From positions 1-48,755 of the forward strand of contig NZ_KQ465135.1 in the NCBI RefSeq assembly GCF_001308875.1: a stretch of 48,755 nucleotides of DNA, written 5' to 3'. A model generated the notes under the pieces. That model searched no databases. It worked only from the letters and a program-made list of their open reading frames with translations, and was not told the DNA's origin. The stretch comes from Lysinibacillus sp. ZYM-1 (GTDB taxonomy: Bacteria > Bacillota > Bacilli > Bacillales_A > Planococcaceae). This document shows positions 7,493 through 16,387 of the stretch, in pieces (within the stretch, counting starts at the first letter, position 1; the number at the start of each line of letters is the position of its first letter). Position numbers and translations under genes: made by a program.

Positions 7493-9124
7493 TCAGAAAA
7501 AGCGATTAAAGAGCTTTTTAATAATCTTATCAGGTGCCGCTTTTTGTTGCTGTGGTTCTTCATAGGCTAAATCAAATAACATATGCTCTAAACGATGTAC
7601 ATCGTAAGTGTCCTCTTGCAAGTGCTTTTCTAAATCTAATTGGCCAGTTGGATTATAAAAAACAATATCCATACCGAAGCGATTTAAAAACGCTAGTAAT
7701 GCAATATCTTCTCGCGATAGAGCAGGTTGCTGTGGTGCTTGATACAAGACAATCTTCGGTATCTCTTGTGAATAGTCAAAGCTTTGCAATAATCGTAGTA
7801 TATCTTGAGGGATCATTGTCAGCTGTTTAAATAAGAATAACTGTAAATCATATACAGTTTCATTTGGCTGGTGTTTTAACATTGGCTGCTCACAAGAAGT
7901 TTTTATCGTGTGGGCAATTGCTCGCTGTAGCTCCAACGTTAATTCACCATACTGCCACCAATCACTTTGTAAAATACGTTCCACTGAAAGCTCACCATTC
8001 ACTATGCAATGTTTATAGTGAAAATGAAAGTTGGCTTTGCTCGTTTTTGTAAAAGGAAATTCCTGCACAAAGATAGTCTGTGGGTTTATCAATATTTGAT
8101 GCATAGAGCGCCAGTATTCCTCACGTTGGCTCGAGACTCCGCTAATTTTTGCAAAGATTACAGGAATAATTACCTCATTTCCAATGACTTCAAATTGAGG
8201 TCGTACCAAAGCCTTTTCTTGCGCATAAATAAAAATATCATCATATGTCATACGCAATGTTAAGGAGCGGGGCATAAAATCTTTAAATTGCCAAGGTTTA
8301 TAGACTCCTGATTGCTGATCATGCATTAATTGTTCAAAATGCTGACTTGAACGATATCCTACAGTTGCCTGACGATCACGAAGCTTGTCAGGGAATGGCT
8401 GTAATGTTGTTTGATTGGTGTATGAATAACTGATGGAAAACGCATCAGTAGGATCTATTTCAGCAAACTCATCTACTTTTGATGGATGAAAGATCAATAC
8501 ATCACAGCCAAGTTCCATGAGCAGTAACAGAAAATAACGCTGACTAACAGTGGCTTCTCCATACCAAATAACTTTAGGGAAATCTTCGGTTGGCTTCATG
8601 GCTTTAGTCCAATGAATCCAATGGTTTTTTAACCACTTCACCATATCAATTAAAAAACGGCGAAATTCATTGGCAAGTAAGCCTAATGATTGTTGTTGTT
8701 GAAACAGTTCTATAACCTTAATGGTTGTTAGCTGTAAATGTCGATTCATTATACTGTCATCATGCTTGGGAATCAGTTGATACCCATACATCATCGCAAC
8801 TAAACGATTAATGGAAAGCCCTTTAGGTGTTTGCTGATGTTGCGCTAGGATATTTTGTATGGATTGAAAGTCTTTTTGTTCAATATGCTTATTTAATTCT
8901 TCACTTAAAATATGAATATTTTGGTTTTGAGATAAGGTAAATAATGAATTGAAATACTCATCCTCCTCAATTGGTACTCCTAATACACGTAGAGCAATAC
9001 GGCTAAAACTTATTTGTTGTGGTGTTTCCTCATAAAATGCGCGATTCTTTGGTGAATCTTGAAACGCCTGTAGCCAATCATCTGGATTACGCTCCACTAT
9101 TGATTTAATTGTGATTGTTTGCAT
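7493..9124 (-). CDS. yceG: YceG-like putative toxic-anion-resistance component
   Basis: 543 residues, predicted soluble. I recognise it as YceG (YceG_bac family) mainly from its length and its position directly before yceH/telA in a Ter operon. The sequence has no catalytic motif I can name. Two related-looking halves are possible: KVIWYGEATVSQRYFLLLLMEL and KIVLYQAPQQPALSREDIALLAFL share a pattern of hydrophobic strand, loop and helix. The start has AGGAGGTGG eight bases upstream. The 96-bp gap to the HAD gene upstream holds a small hairpin (arms near 9179 and 9197) without a T-run, so it is probably not a terminator. Confidence 0.75.
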   Translation of the reverse strand: MQTITIKSIVERNPDDWLQAFQDSPKNRAFYEETPQQISFSRIALRVLGVPIEEDEYFNSLFTLSQNQNIHILSEELNKHIEQKDFQSIQNILAQHQQTPKGLSINRLVAMMYGYQLIPKHDDSIMNRHLQLTTIKVIELFQQQQSLGLLANEFRRFLIDMVKWLKNHWIHWTKAMKPTEDFPKVIWYGEATVSQRYFLLLLMELGCDVLIFHPSKVDEFAEIDPTDAFSISYSYTNQTTLQPFPDKLRDRQATVGYRSSQHFEQLMHDQQSGVYKPWQFKDFMPRSLTLRMTYDDIFIYAQEKALVRPQFEVIGNEVIIPVIFAKISGVSSQREEYWRSMHQILINPQTIFVQEFPFTKTSKANFHFHYKHCIVNGELSVERILQSDWWQYGELTLELQRAIAHTIKTSCEQPMLKHQPNETVYDLQLFLFKQLTMIPQDILRLLQSFDYSQEIPKIVLYQAPQQPALSREDIALLAFLNRFGMDIVFYNPTGQLDLEKHLQEDTYDVHRLEHMLFDLAYEEPQQQKAAPDKIIKKLFNRFF

Positions 9125-9220
9125 ACAAACGCCACCTCCTAAAAAATCATCCTCAGCATATGCTCAAGAATTCGTTTGTCATAGGACATTTCTACCCTAT
9201 GATAGCGTAAAAACAACAAT

Positions 9221-10033
9221 CTATACTACCGTCTGTTGTGTAGCCATCTGTAAAACAGTCTGAAGCAAATGTTGTGTAAATGCTTCTCCGTCATATGGCG
9301 AGTACGTAGTATTTGATAGTACTTTGGGCTGTTTATTCTTTAAATCACCATGGTTTGGTGTAAAAGCTAAATCAGCCATCTTCAACATTCCATAATCCAT
9401 AATAGAATCACCTGCTGCTATATGCACATCGTATGTACACAACTCCATCATATATTCTATTGCAGCTTCCTTTGTCAGTACCTTGGGCATAAAATACAAT
9501 TTTTTCCCTTGGAGAAGAACGTACCAGCCATGGGTATCAAACTCTTGAACTATGGCGTGTAAATCAGCCTGTTGTAAAACATTAACATCTACATGATGGA
9601 CATAAAAAAGATCATCTACATAGAAAGAACGTTGTAGCCATGCATCCGATTTGAAAGTTTGAAACAGGTGTAACATATCCTCTCGTGGAATAGAAGAATC
9701 TTCAATACGCCTACATAATGTTTTTGTCCATTTGTCATACGGCTGACCCTTTTCTAATATTGTACCCCCATTGCTCGTAATTGCAAAAGCAGGGTCCAAG
9801 TCATTCATAAAGTGTATTCTTTTATATAGATGCAATGCTCTAGTTGTAACAGGTACAAATAATGTTTGCTGATGCACTTGTTGCAATAAAATTGCTGTTT
9901 TCTTTGTCATCATGCTCATCGTTTCGTTAGCCTTTTGTTCAACTTCCACTGTTTCTGAAATGGGCGGAAACATCTCCATCATACGTTTAGAATAAATCAG
10001 TGTTCTATCTAAATCTGATGTAAATAATATCAT
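9221..10033 (-). CDS. HAD-superfamily phosphatase of the Ter biosynthetic module
   Basis: About 270 residues. The protein opens with the HAD motif I (FTSDLDRTLI, Asp7 and Asp9) and ends with motif IV (AAGDSIMDYGML). Together they point to a Cof/sucrose-phosphate-phosphatase-like HAD with a cap between them. Such enzymes hydrolyse small phosphorylated metabolites. The start at 10033 is chosen because GAGGAGAT lies just upstream, overlapping the stop codon of the preceding gene; the longer frame from 10072 would overlap that gene and push motif I unusually far in. Families of this kind occur with Ter genes, where a role in making a nucleoside-like metabolite was predicted. The substrate is unknown. 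Confidence 0.82.
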   Translation of the reverse strand: MILFTSDLDRTLIYSKRMMEMFPPISETVEVEQKANETMSMMTKKTAILLQQVHQQTLFVPVTTRALHLYKRIHFMNDLDPAFAITSNGGTILEKGQPYDKWTKTLCRRIEDSSIPREDMLHLFQTFKSDAWLQRSFYVDDLFYVHHVDVNVLQQADLHAIVQEFDTHGWYVLLQGKKLYFMPKVLTKEAAIEYMMELCTYDVHIAAGDSIMDYGMLKMADLAFTPNHGDLKNKQPKVLSNTTYSPYDGEAFTQHLLQTVLQMATQQTVV

Positions 10034-10044
10034 CTGGATCTCCT

Positions 10045-11145
10045 CTACAATTCTTTTATTAAACCGCAACATGCATAGGACATATTCGAATATTCTTCTG
10101 TTAACACATTTTTTTCATGCGCTAATAATAGAATGTGATCTAGCTCATCCATGTATTGCGGATTAATTAAGATTTTCCAAGGTATTCGGCGCAATAAAAC
10201 TCTTGTCGTTTCCCCAACACCAGGTTTAATAAATTGAATATTATCTATATCAAAATCCAATTGAATTTTTTGAACAAATTTCATGCCCGCCCAAGTAACT
10301 TGTGAGGAGGCTTGCTCCTGAAGTTGCCTTATTACTTCACTCTGTACTCGTTCAAAGCATGAAACTATGCGTTCTATGTACAAGTTCGAGACATCTATAG
10401 CTTCTAATTCTTTGTAGTATTTTGCTCCATGAAAGTCGTGCTCATCCATAAACTGCAAATTTAGAACGGTTCTACTCACCAACCCTGACACAGTCGAATT
10501 TAAACAAGCAGATGGAACTAAAAAATCTTCACGAGTTCCATAAATCGTAGCACAATGGCCTGGATCTGCTAATACAGCTAAATCGGCACTTAACTGTGTT
10601 TGATGTTGTCCATTAAATTTTTGGCAAGATTGGATCAATTCTTTGGTAATAGCACCTTTCCCCGTCCAACCATCAATAAATTGAAGACATCCTTGGGGGT
10701 GTTTCATCAAAATGTAACGAATCGCAGTTTCATCAAACCCACGACCACGCAGAATAGAAATAGAATAGTGTGGCACATTCACCTTATAGTGCATCGATAT
10801 GTAACGTTTTGTTAAAATGCCGATTGGCGTACCTGCTCTTGCTAAACTAACAAGAATTAAATTTTCTAACCCTCTATTCTTAATGATTCGTTCTGCTACT
10901 AAACCAACAGCTATGGCTATTCTTTCTGCGGAAGCATCCAAAGTTTTATAAAATAGATTCATATATGTTTGAGATGGTTGATATTCCATTGGTAGCATTT
11001 CCGAATAATGCGTACCTGTTTGAATAAGCTGTTCCCGTTTTTCATTATCCATTTCCAGAAAAACATTCCCAATATCACGCAATAAAAAAGTAACATCCTC
11101 TGATGCATAGCTACCCATTTTATCTGGCTGCAAAGTCGATATCAT
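10045..11145 (-). CDS. StiP/PRTase_1 family protein with C-terminal PELOTA-like domain
   Basis: 366 residues. Databases tend to call this family 'cysteine protease StiP', but the visible motifs look like a phosphoribosyltransferase fold: a flexible-loop region LVSLARAGTPIG (98-109) and a PRPP-loop-like FIDGWTGKGAI (156-166). The last about 80 residues, including TRVLLRRIPWKILINPQY and ending YACCGLIKEL, resemble the PELOTA-type RNA-binding domain found with Ter phosphoribosyltransferases. The start overlaps the previous stop by ATGA. It is sandwiched between another PRTase and a HAD phosphatase, which favours a metabolic role. The protease label should be treated with caution. Confidence 0.75.
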   Translation of the reverse strand: MISTLQPDKMGSYASEDVTFLLRDIGNVFLEMDNEKREQLIQTGTHYSEMLPMEYQPSQTYMNLFYKTLDASAERIAIAVGLVAERIIKNRGLENLILVSLARAGTPIGILTKRYISMHYKVNVPHYSISILRGRGFDETAIRYILMKHPQGCLQFIDGWTGKGAITKELIQSCQKFNGQHQTQLSADLAVLADPGHCATIYGTREDFLVPSACLNSTVSGLVSRTVLNLQFMDEHDFHGAKYYKELEAIDVSNLYIERIVSCFERVQSEVIRQLQEQASSQVTWAGMKFVQKIQLDFDIDNIQFIKPGVGETTRVLLRRIPWKILINPQYMDELDHILLLAHEKNVLTEEYSNMSYACCGLIKEL

Positions 11146-12503
11146 CGTTCTACCTCCAATTCATGCATACAAATCACATATACTTTCGCGCTACTAACTG
11201 ATTGTAGTGCCTCTACCACCCGAGCTACTACCTCTTTATTTGCTATACGTTCCACCATCAAAAAAAGTTCCGTATATGGGTTACTTTGGACATTATATAA
11301 ATAATTTTCAACCCCATTATTCTCTGGACTCTCAAAGACTATTTTTTCTGTAATCGTATAATTTAAATCATCTGTACAATAGATAGGGCTGCGAGTTGTT
11401 GATTGAAAATAAACGTCATTCCCTAAATAAGACGCAATTTGCATAGGCACATACATAAACTCACCTGTTCCAATAACAAGAGCTGGTCCATTTGTCCGTA
11501 GTTCTTTTAGTTGCTTAGCGATGGCTTGCAACATTTTCTTTTGTTCAAAATGTTGTGTAGACGTTAACATAAATCTCCCCGTTGCTTGAAGATAAGGTTG
11601 ATTGTTAATTATGCCGTTCTCTGCAACTGAATAATAGAATAAACGATCAATGGGGTCATTAACTGGCAATAGGGTGATGTCCTGTGCTACAAGTGTAGTC
11701 ACGGTTGGCTGTGTACTAGTTAGACTTGGTTTGCCCGTACAGCTGAACTGGCCACACATAATAGCAATGAATTCAATAGAAATCCCCCATTGCTCTTCTA
11801 ATTGCTGGAAGACCATTCGTTGCTGTGCTGATCGCCAATCTAAAATAGATAGAACTGCATACTGCTTAACGAAAGGAAACTTCTTTCTTAATGTTTGAAT
11901 AATGTTAATGACTGTGTTCCCAGTAGTAATTTCATCATCAATTAACACAATACGTTTAGCTTGCTGTAAAACATCAGGCTCCTCTGTATAAATTCTATGG
12001 CTTGTCGCATGCGAATGTTCTTCTTCGAATGTAACAAATGGTTCAATATCAGGAAGTACTTCGCGTGTGGTATGGATATACATAGCATTTGCTTGAAATG
12101 CATTAAATACTGCATGACCAAGCGCTGTGGCCGTTTCTGCAAATCCAATAAACAATGTCTCTTGTGCTAACTCAATGCTTCCTTCCACAGAATTTAGTAA
12201 TTCCTTTATATCTGTTCCTTCTTTTAACGCTTTCACGACAGATGGTACCGTATTGACTGTTTGACTACTAAAATGCTGATCATACATCATGGCTAAAAGT
12301 GTTCCTGTTAGTAAAGGAATTTGTGGGCGAACAGCTAAATGTTTGCCCAGCACAGTGCTTACAAATAAAAATTGTCGCTTCTTATTAATACGTGCTGCCA
12401 TTTGAAACAAGTCTGCTAAAGCAAAATTGTGTGGATTATGAGTCATTTCAATATCGATTGAATAATTTGGCAAAATGTTGAGTTTACTCATTTGTTGTTG
12501 CAT
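11142..12503 (-). CDS. Phosphoribosyltransferase with C-terminal TRSP domain
   Basis: About 453 residues. The PRPP-binding loop VLIDDEITTGNT (about 186-197) is a textbook type I phosphoribosyltransferase motif, and GFAETATALG (120-129) is a second conserved loop. The C-terminal third contains VIGTGEFMYVPMQIA and the TTRSPIY signature (near 370) of the TRSP domain that gives Ter-associated PRTases their name. Such an enzyme would attach ribose-5-phosphate from PRPP to an unknown base or acid. It overlaps the upstream lyase gene. Start codon is uncertain: GTG 12515, ATG 12503 (GGGTGG at about eight bases, preferred) or ATG 12491. Confidence 0.85.
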   Translation of the reverse strand: MQQQMSKLNILPNYSIDIEMTHNPHNFALADLFQMAARINKKRQFLFVSTVLGKHLAVRPQIPLLTGTLLAMMYDQHFSSQTVNTVPSVVKALKEGTDIKELLNSVEGSIELAQETLFIGFAETATALGHAVFNAFQANAMYIHTTREVLPDIEPFVTFEEEHSHATSHRIYTEEPDVLQQAKRIVLIDDEITTGNTVINIIQTLRKKFPFVKQYAVLSILDWRSAQQRMVFQQLEEQWGISIEFIAIMCGQFSCTGKPSLTSTQPTVTTLVAQDITLLPVNDPIDRLFYYSVAENGIINNQPYLQATGRFMLTSTQHFEQKKMLQAIAKQLKELRTNGPALVIGTGEFMYVPMQIASYLGNDVYFQSTTRSPIYCTDDLNYTITEKIVFESPENNGVENYLYNVQSNPYTELFLMVERIANKEVVARVVEALQSVSSAKVYVICMHELEVER

Positions 12504-13677
12504 AAATACGACCACCCAGTTCAGAATTTAATAATAGTGAGGCAAAATCCACAGATTCGTGATATACGCCATAGACATGTGCCTGTTTTAAGATACGTTG
12601 TGCCCATCGCATATGCGGTTTGATTTCATTCATTTTATTAGCATAGTGGCTTTTCATGACACCTTTGCGACCATCATTATTTTCAACAATACTAAGTGCA
12701 TCTAAATACTCTTCATATGATATGGCATATAGCGCATGCACGACGCGGATATGACTAGGATGAATGATCGTTTTACCGACAATTCCATTTTGTTTGTCCA
12801 TTAAAACTTCCTTCATTAATCCATCTAAACAATCGTCTAACAATGCTTTCCTAGTATCCAGCGCTCCCTTCTCACTAAATGGTGTCATTCGTAATGCTGG
12901 TTTTAACACACGATGATTACTAAAATACTCCCACACTGGCCCAGATATCACAAAACCATCTTCCTCACGACCTAGGATATTCACTATATCCGCTATACAA
13001 TCCCGGATGACGCTAATATCATATATAGTCGAGTCCATACGACGGCGAATACCATAAATACCACAAAAGTCAGTAGCACCAATTCTTATATTTAAAACAC
13101 GTTCTTTGTATTGAAGTAGAATGGATTTAATGTCTAATAATGCCTCTATACGAGATTCTTTATATAATACCTCGCTACTTTCTAAAATCGGCATACCGTA
13201 TAAGGTTAGATCATTCTCTAGAATCGTTTTTTCAAGAAGCCCAAAATAACGTGCTCCCTGTGTTGCTGTGAATTTTGGAAAGACATACCCTGTTAGAATT
13301 TCTTGCTTCTTTCCTAATCTAGAAGTTAAATAACTAAATTGTTCAACATGTCGAACACGAATAAACAGTAAGGGTAATTCCTGAAGTAGCAATTGTTTTT
13401 GGTGATAGAGTGCGTATAATTCGCTAATGTCCCCAATCAATTTTGCTTCACAATCTCCTAATTCTGTATCCCCCACCGCATCCTCTAAATCAATGACAAG
13501 TGACGTCAATTCTTTATACTTTTTTGATTGGATCATACTTACAATATTAGGCATAGAAGCAGGCATATACAAAGTAGCTCCTAAAGCATAGGATAAAATG
13601 TCTGGCGTCTCCCATTTCGTAAAAGGCTGTGGCTTCTTATAAAAAATTGTCTCTGCTTCTGTTGCAAAGTGTTGCAT
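12484..13677 (-). CDS. HpcH/HpaI aldolase / citrate-lyase-like C-C bond lyase of Ter module
   Basis: 397 residues. A TIM-barrel pattern begins with LYMPASMPNIV and VIDLEDAVGD (61-70). The LEDAV motif holds the acidic residues that bind metal in the citrate-lyase-beta/HpcH superfamily. Further barrel landmarks are FPKFTATQGARYF and IGATDFCGIYGIRRR. It belongs with the C-C bond lyases found in Ter operons and may supply or cleave a keto-acid precursor for the PRTases. GGGGAGAGG lies before the ATG. It is the first gene downstream of a terminator-like hairpin that follows terC, so its expression may depend on readthrough. Confidence 0.82.
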   Translation of the reverse strand: MQHFATEAETIFYKKPQPFTKWETPDILSYALGATLYMPASMPNIVSMIQSKKYKELTSLVIDLEDAVGDTELGDCEAKLIGDISELYALYHQKQLLLQELPLLFIRVRHVEQFSYLTSRLGKKQEILTGYVFPKFTATQGARYFGLLEKTILENDLTLYGMPILESSEVLYKESRIEALLDIKSILLQYKERVLNIRIGATDFCGIYGIRRRMDSTIYDISVIRDCIADIVNILGREEDGFVISGPVWEYFSNHRVLKPALRMTPFSEKGALDTRKALLDDCLDGLMKEVLMDKQNGIVGKTIIHPSHIRVVHALYAISYEEYLDALSIVENNDGRKGVMKSHYANKMNEIKPHMRWAQRILKQAHVYGVYHESVDFASLLLNSELGGRIYATTNE

Positions 13678-13710
13678 CTAATCCTCTCCCCAATAAGTAT
13701 GCCTTTTGTG

Positions 13711-13755
13711 AAAAAAGCACTGTATCAGCCTGTTCTATACAGACCAATACAGTGC
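13711..13755 (-). terminator. Intra-operon terminator/attenuator between terC and the lyase gene
   Basis: Minus strand: arms GCACTGTAT and ATACAGTGC (13747-13755 with 13717-13725) with a small inner hairpin, followed directly by TTTTTT (13711-13716). It lies five bases beyond the terC stop and 33 bp before the next start, inside what otherwise looks like one operon. Confidence 0.75.
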
Positions 13756-13759
13756 CTTG

Positions 13760-14506
13760 TTACACTGCTGTTTTCTTATTCATCTTGTGTACAACAAATG
13801 TCAATAAGAATGCAGCAATTAGAATAATGAAGAATATTTCATGTGATAGATGGAATCCAAAAATACTCGCAAACATTTTCAGTGCAATAATTGCAATTAA
13901 AATATAAGCTGTCGTTTCAAGCTCTGGTACTCGCTCAATTAAAGAAAGGAATACACCAGCTATAGTACGCATCATGATAATTCCTAAAATACCGCCTAAT
14001 AATAGAACCCATACTTGATCTGAAATTGCAAACGCGGCCAAAATAGAGTCTACTGAAAAGGCAATATCCATTAATTCAACTGAAATAACAGTTGCCCAGA
14101 ACGTACCAAAGATCCTGACCATCCATCCTGTCTTTTTAAACTCGTGTGATTCTCCTTCATCGGCGCTTTTATTTTTAAAATGCAGTATGACTAACCACAA
14201 TAGATAAGTCGCACCAATCACTTTAACAATAGCGAATTTTACAAGATAAACGCCAATACCTATAAAGAGAAATCGGAAAAAATATGCTCCAAACATCCCG
14301 TACATTAATGCTTTTTTTCTTTGATGGTGTGGAAGATGCTTCACGAGCACCGCTAAAACTAGCGCATTGTCTGCAGACAATAGTCCTTCCATAATAATCA
14401 ATGAAAAAATAAGGCCCCAAGATACTGGATCTGTTAAAACTTGTCCCCACATCTGCCAGTTAAAAAACTGTGCATATGTACTTAATATCTCGTTAATTAC
14501 TTCCAC
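13760..14506 (-). CDS. yceF: TerC family integral membrane protein (YceF)
   Basis: 248 residues with about seven membrane segments. The conserved TerC acidic residues within the membrane are present: Glu40 and Asp46-Asn47 in MEGLLSADNALVLA, and a second set in SVELMDIAFSVDSILAAF. TerC proteins are thought to be metal-ion transport or sensing partners of TerD; recent work on the family links members to manganese export. The start is GTG with GGAGG at seven bases. The position after three terD genes matches yceCDEF of B. subtilis. Confidence 0.92.
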   Translation of the reverse strand: MEVINEILSTYAQFFNWQMWGQVLTDPVSWGLIFSLIIMEGLLSADNALVLAVLVKHLPHHQRKKALMYGMFGAYFFRFLFIGIGVYLVKFAIVKVIGATYLLWLVILHFKNKSADEGESHEFKKTGWMVRIFGTFWATVISVELMDIAFSVDSILAAFAISDQVWVLLLGGILGIIMMRTIAGVFLSLIERVPELETTAYILIAIIALKMFASIFGFHLSHEIFFIILIAAFLLTFVVHKMNKKTAV

Positions 14507-14541
14507 ACAAGATCCTCCGTCATGTACCTACACCCTACTAG

Positions 14542-15117
14542 TTACTGTAGGCCATATGCGCTGATTAATGCTGCCAAGCCACCTTGATAACCTGAGCCTA
14601 CTGCGGCAAATTTCCACTCGCCATTATGACGGTACAGCTCACAAAATACTACAGCTGTTTCAATGCTGAAATCTTCGCCTAAATCATAACGCAATACCTC
14701 TGTTCCTGACTCTTCATTTGTCAAACGAACATAAGCATTTAGCACTTGTCCAAAGTTTTGATGACGTCCCTCTGAATCATAGATGGTTACCGTCACAACA
14801 ATTTTGTCAATTTGAGGAGACACTTGCTTTAAGTTGACAAGGATTTTTTCATCATCCCCATCCCCTTCCCCTGTGCGGTTATCACCTGTATGAACTACAG
14901 ATTGGTCTGGACTCGCTAAATTATTGTAAAAGATAAAGTCTTGTTCATTACGACACTTGCCCGATGCATCTAGTAAAAATACTGATGCATCCAGGTCAAA
15001 GTCTTGTCCACCATCAAATTGCTTAACGTCCCATCCTAAGCCAATACCAATGCTGTTTAAACCTGGGTCTTGCTTCGTTAAATCAATTCGTTGTCCTTTA
15101 CTTAATTGAATAGCCAT
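14542..15117 (-). CDS. TerD family protein (third paralogue)
   Basis: 191 residues. The TerD fold is marked by IQLSKGQRIDLTK at the N-terminus, GGQDFDLDASVFLLD and NRTGEGDGDDEKI as the two calcium-binding acidic segments, and the C-terminal EWKFAAVGSGYQGGL. TerD proteins bind calcium and associate with the membrane TerC. It is the last of three tandem terD genes and is about as long as YceC/YceD/YceE of B. subtilis. An AAGGGAGAT-type binding site precedes the ATG. Functional specialisation among the three copies is unknown. Confidence 0.92.
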   Translation of the reverse strand: MAIQLSKGQRIDLTKQDPGLNSIGIGLGWDVKQFDGGQDFDLDASVFLLDASGKCRNEQDFIFYNNLASPDQSVVHTGDNRTGEGDGDDEKILVNLKQVSPQIDKIVVTVTIYDSEGRHQNFGQVLNAYVRLTNEESGTEVLRYDLGEDFSIETAVVFCELYRHNGEWKFAAVGSGYQGGLAALISAYGLQ

Positions 15118-15150
15118 TCAAAATCTCCCTTTCTGTCCAAAGATGAAATT

Positions 15151-15732
15151 TTAGTTTACGCTCAAGCCATAGTCATTACATAAAGCAGCTAAGCCACCTT
15201 GATAGCCAGCACCAATTGCGTTAAATTTCCATTCTCCGTTATGACGATATAATTCACCAACTACAATCGCTGTTTCAATACTGAAATCCTCACCTAAATC
15301 ATAGCGAATTAGTTCTTGGTTAGATTCAGCATTTACAATTCGAATATATGCATTCGATACCATGCCGAAGTTTTGATTGCGTGACTCTGCATCATGAATA
15401 GTTACAGTGAATGCTAGTCGTTGAATATGCGCAGGAACTTGAGTTAATGCAACTTTCACCAATTCATCGTCACCTTCACCGACACCTGTTAAATTATCAC
15501 CAGAATGTTCAACTGAACCGTTACCACCTGTTGTATTGTTGTAGAAAATAAAGTCATTTTGATCTGCTACTTTTCCTGTATCAGCAAGTAAAAATACTGA
15601 TGAGTCTAAATCAAAATCATTTCCACCATCATATTTATTTGTATCCCAACCTAAACCAACAATTACATTTGTTAATCCTGGATTTGTTTTCGTTAAATCT
15701 ACTTTTTGACCTTTTTGTAGTGAAATGCCCAT
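15151..15732 (-). CDS. TerD family protein (second paralogue)
   Basis: 193 residues with the full TerD pattern: [42 protein letters not shown] and [18 protein letters not shown]. It is the most canonical of the three paralogues, nearly collinear with the third copy, 33 bp away. AGGAGGAATAAA precedes the ATG. Role as for the other TerD proteins: calcium-binding cytoplasmic component of the Ter stress complex (family knowledge). Confidence 0.92.
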   Translation of the reverse strand: MGISLQKGQKVDLTKTNPGLTNVIVGLGWDTNKYDGGNDFDLDSSVFLLADTGKVADQNDFIFYNNTTGGNGSVEHSGDNLTGVGEGDDELVKVALTQVPAHIQRLAFTVTIHDAESRNQNFGMVSNAYIRIVNAESNQELIRYDLGEDFSIETAIVVGELYRHNGEWKFNAIGAGYQGGLAALCNDYGLSVN

Positions 15733-15763
15733 ACTTTTTATTCCTCCTAATTAGTCATTTATT

Positions 15764-16387
15764 TTATTGATATCTTCGAACAACGTCGCCCAGTTTTATA
15801 TCGTTCGTTCCTGAACCAACTGCTGCGAATTTCCATTCATTCTGATGGCGGTAAATCTCACCACAGATTAACGTCGTTAAATTCGAATAATTATCACTTA
15901 AATTATAGCGAATTAGTTCGCTTCCTGTCCTGTCATCATACACACGAATATATGCATTTTGAATCATGCCAAAATGTTGATTTCGACCTGCCGCATCATA
16001 GATGTTTACAACGAACACTAGTTTATTAAATTGCGTCGGAACAGACGATAGCTCGATTGTAATTACTTCATCATCCCCATCGCCATCTCCTGTTAAGTTA
16101 TCACCAGAATGTCGCACGGAACCACAGTTACTTGTTAATTTTCCAAAATAAATGACATCATCGCCAGCTAAAACTTTATCATCTTGTAGCATTAATACGG
16201 AGGCATCACAGTCAACACTTCTGCCACTGCCACTACCACTATTTCTACTAGAAAATAAACCACCAAGGAAGCCACCACTTTTTTCTTGGCCAACAGGGTC
16301 CCACCCTAAACCTACTTTTATTTTGTTTAATCCTGCGTTACCTTTTGTTAAATCAACTCGTTGTCCTTTTTGTAAATTAATCGCCAA
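15764..16387 (-). CDS. TerD family protein with Gly/Ser-rich insertion (first paralogue)
   Basis: 207 residues, first gene of the operon. It shares the TerD core (INLQKGQRVDLTK, NLTGDGDGDDEVI, EWKFAAVGSG), but a low-complexity Gly/Ser-rich insertion (about residues 34-56, GFLGGLFSSRNSGSGSG) precedes the first acidic motif. That motif reads SVDCDASVLML rather than DFDLDASVFLL, and the C-terminal GYQGGLAAL is replaced. A similar divergent first copy is known in yceC-type operons. The start codon is TTG, with AGGAGGGG six bases upstream. The insertion could be a flexible loop for a partner; that is speculation. Confidence 0.9.
   Translation of the reverse strand: MAINLQKGQRVDLTKGNAGLNKIKVGLGWDPVGQEKSGGFLGGLFSSRNSGSGSGRSVDCDASVLMLQDDKVLAGDDVIYFGKLTSNCGSVRHSGDNLTGDGDGDDEVITIELSSVPTQFNKLVFVVNIYDAAGRNQHFGMIQNAYIRVYDDRTGSELIRYNLSDNYSNLTTLICGEIYRHQNEWKFAAVGSGTNDIKLGDVVRRYQ

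Noticed and set aside
9179..9202. Small inverted repeat CATAGG/CCTATG upstream of yceG
   Set aside because: It has no T-run and lies in an apparently continuous operon; too short to call as an operator.
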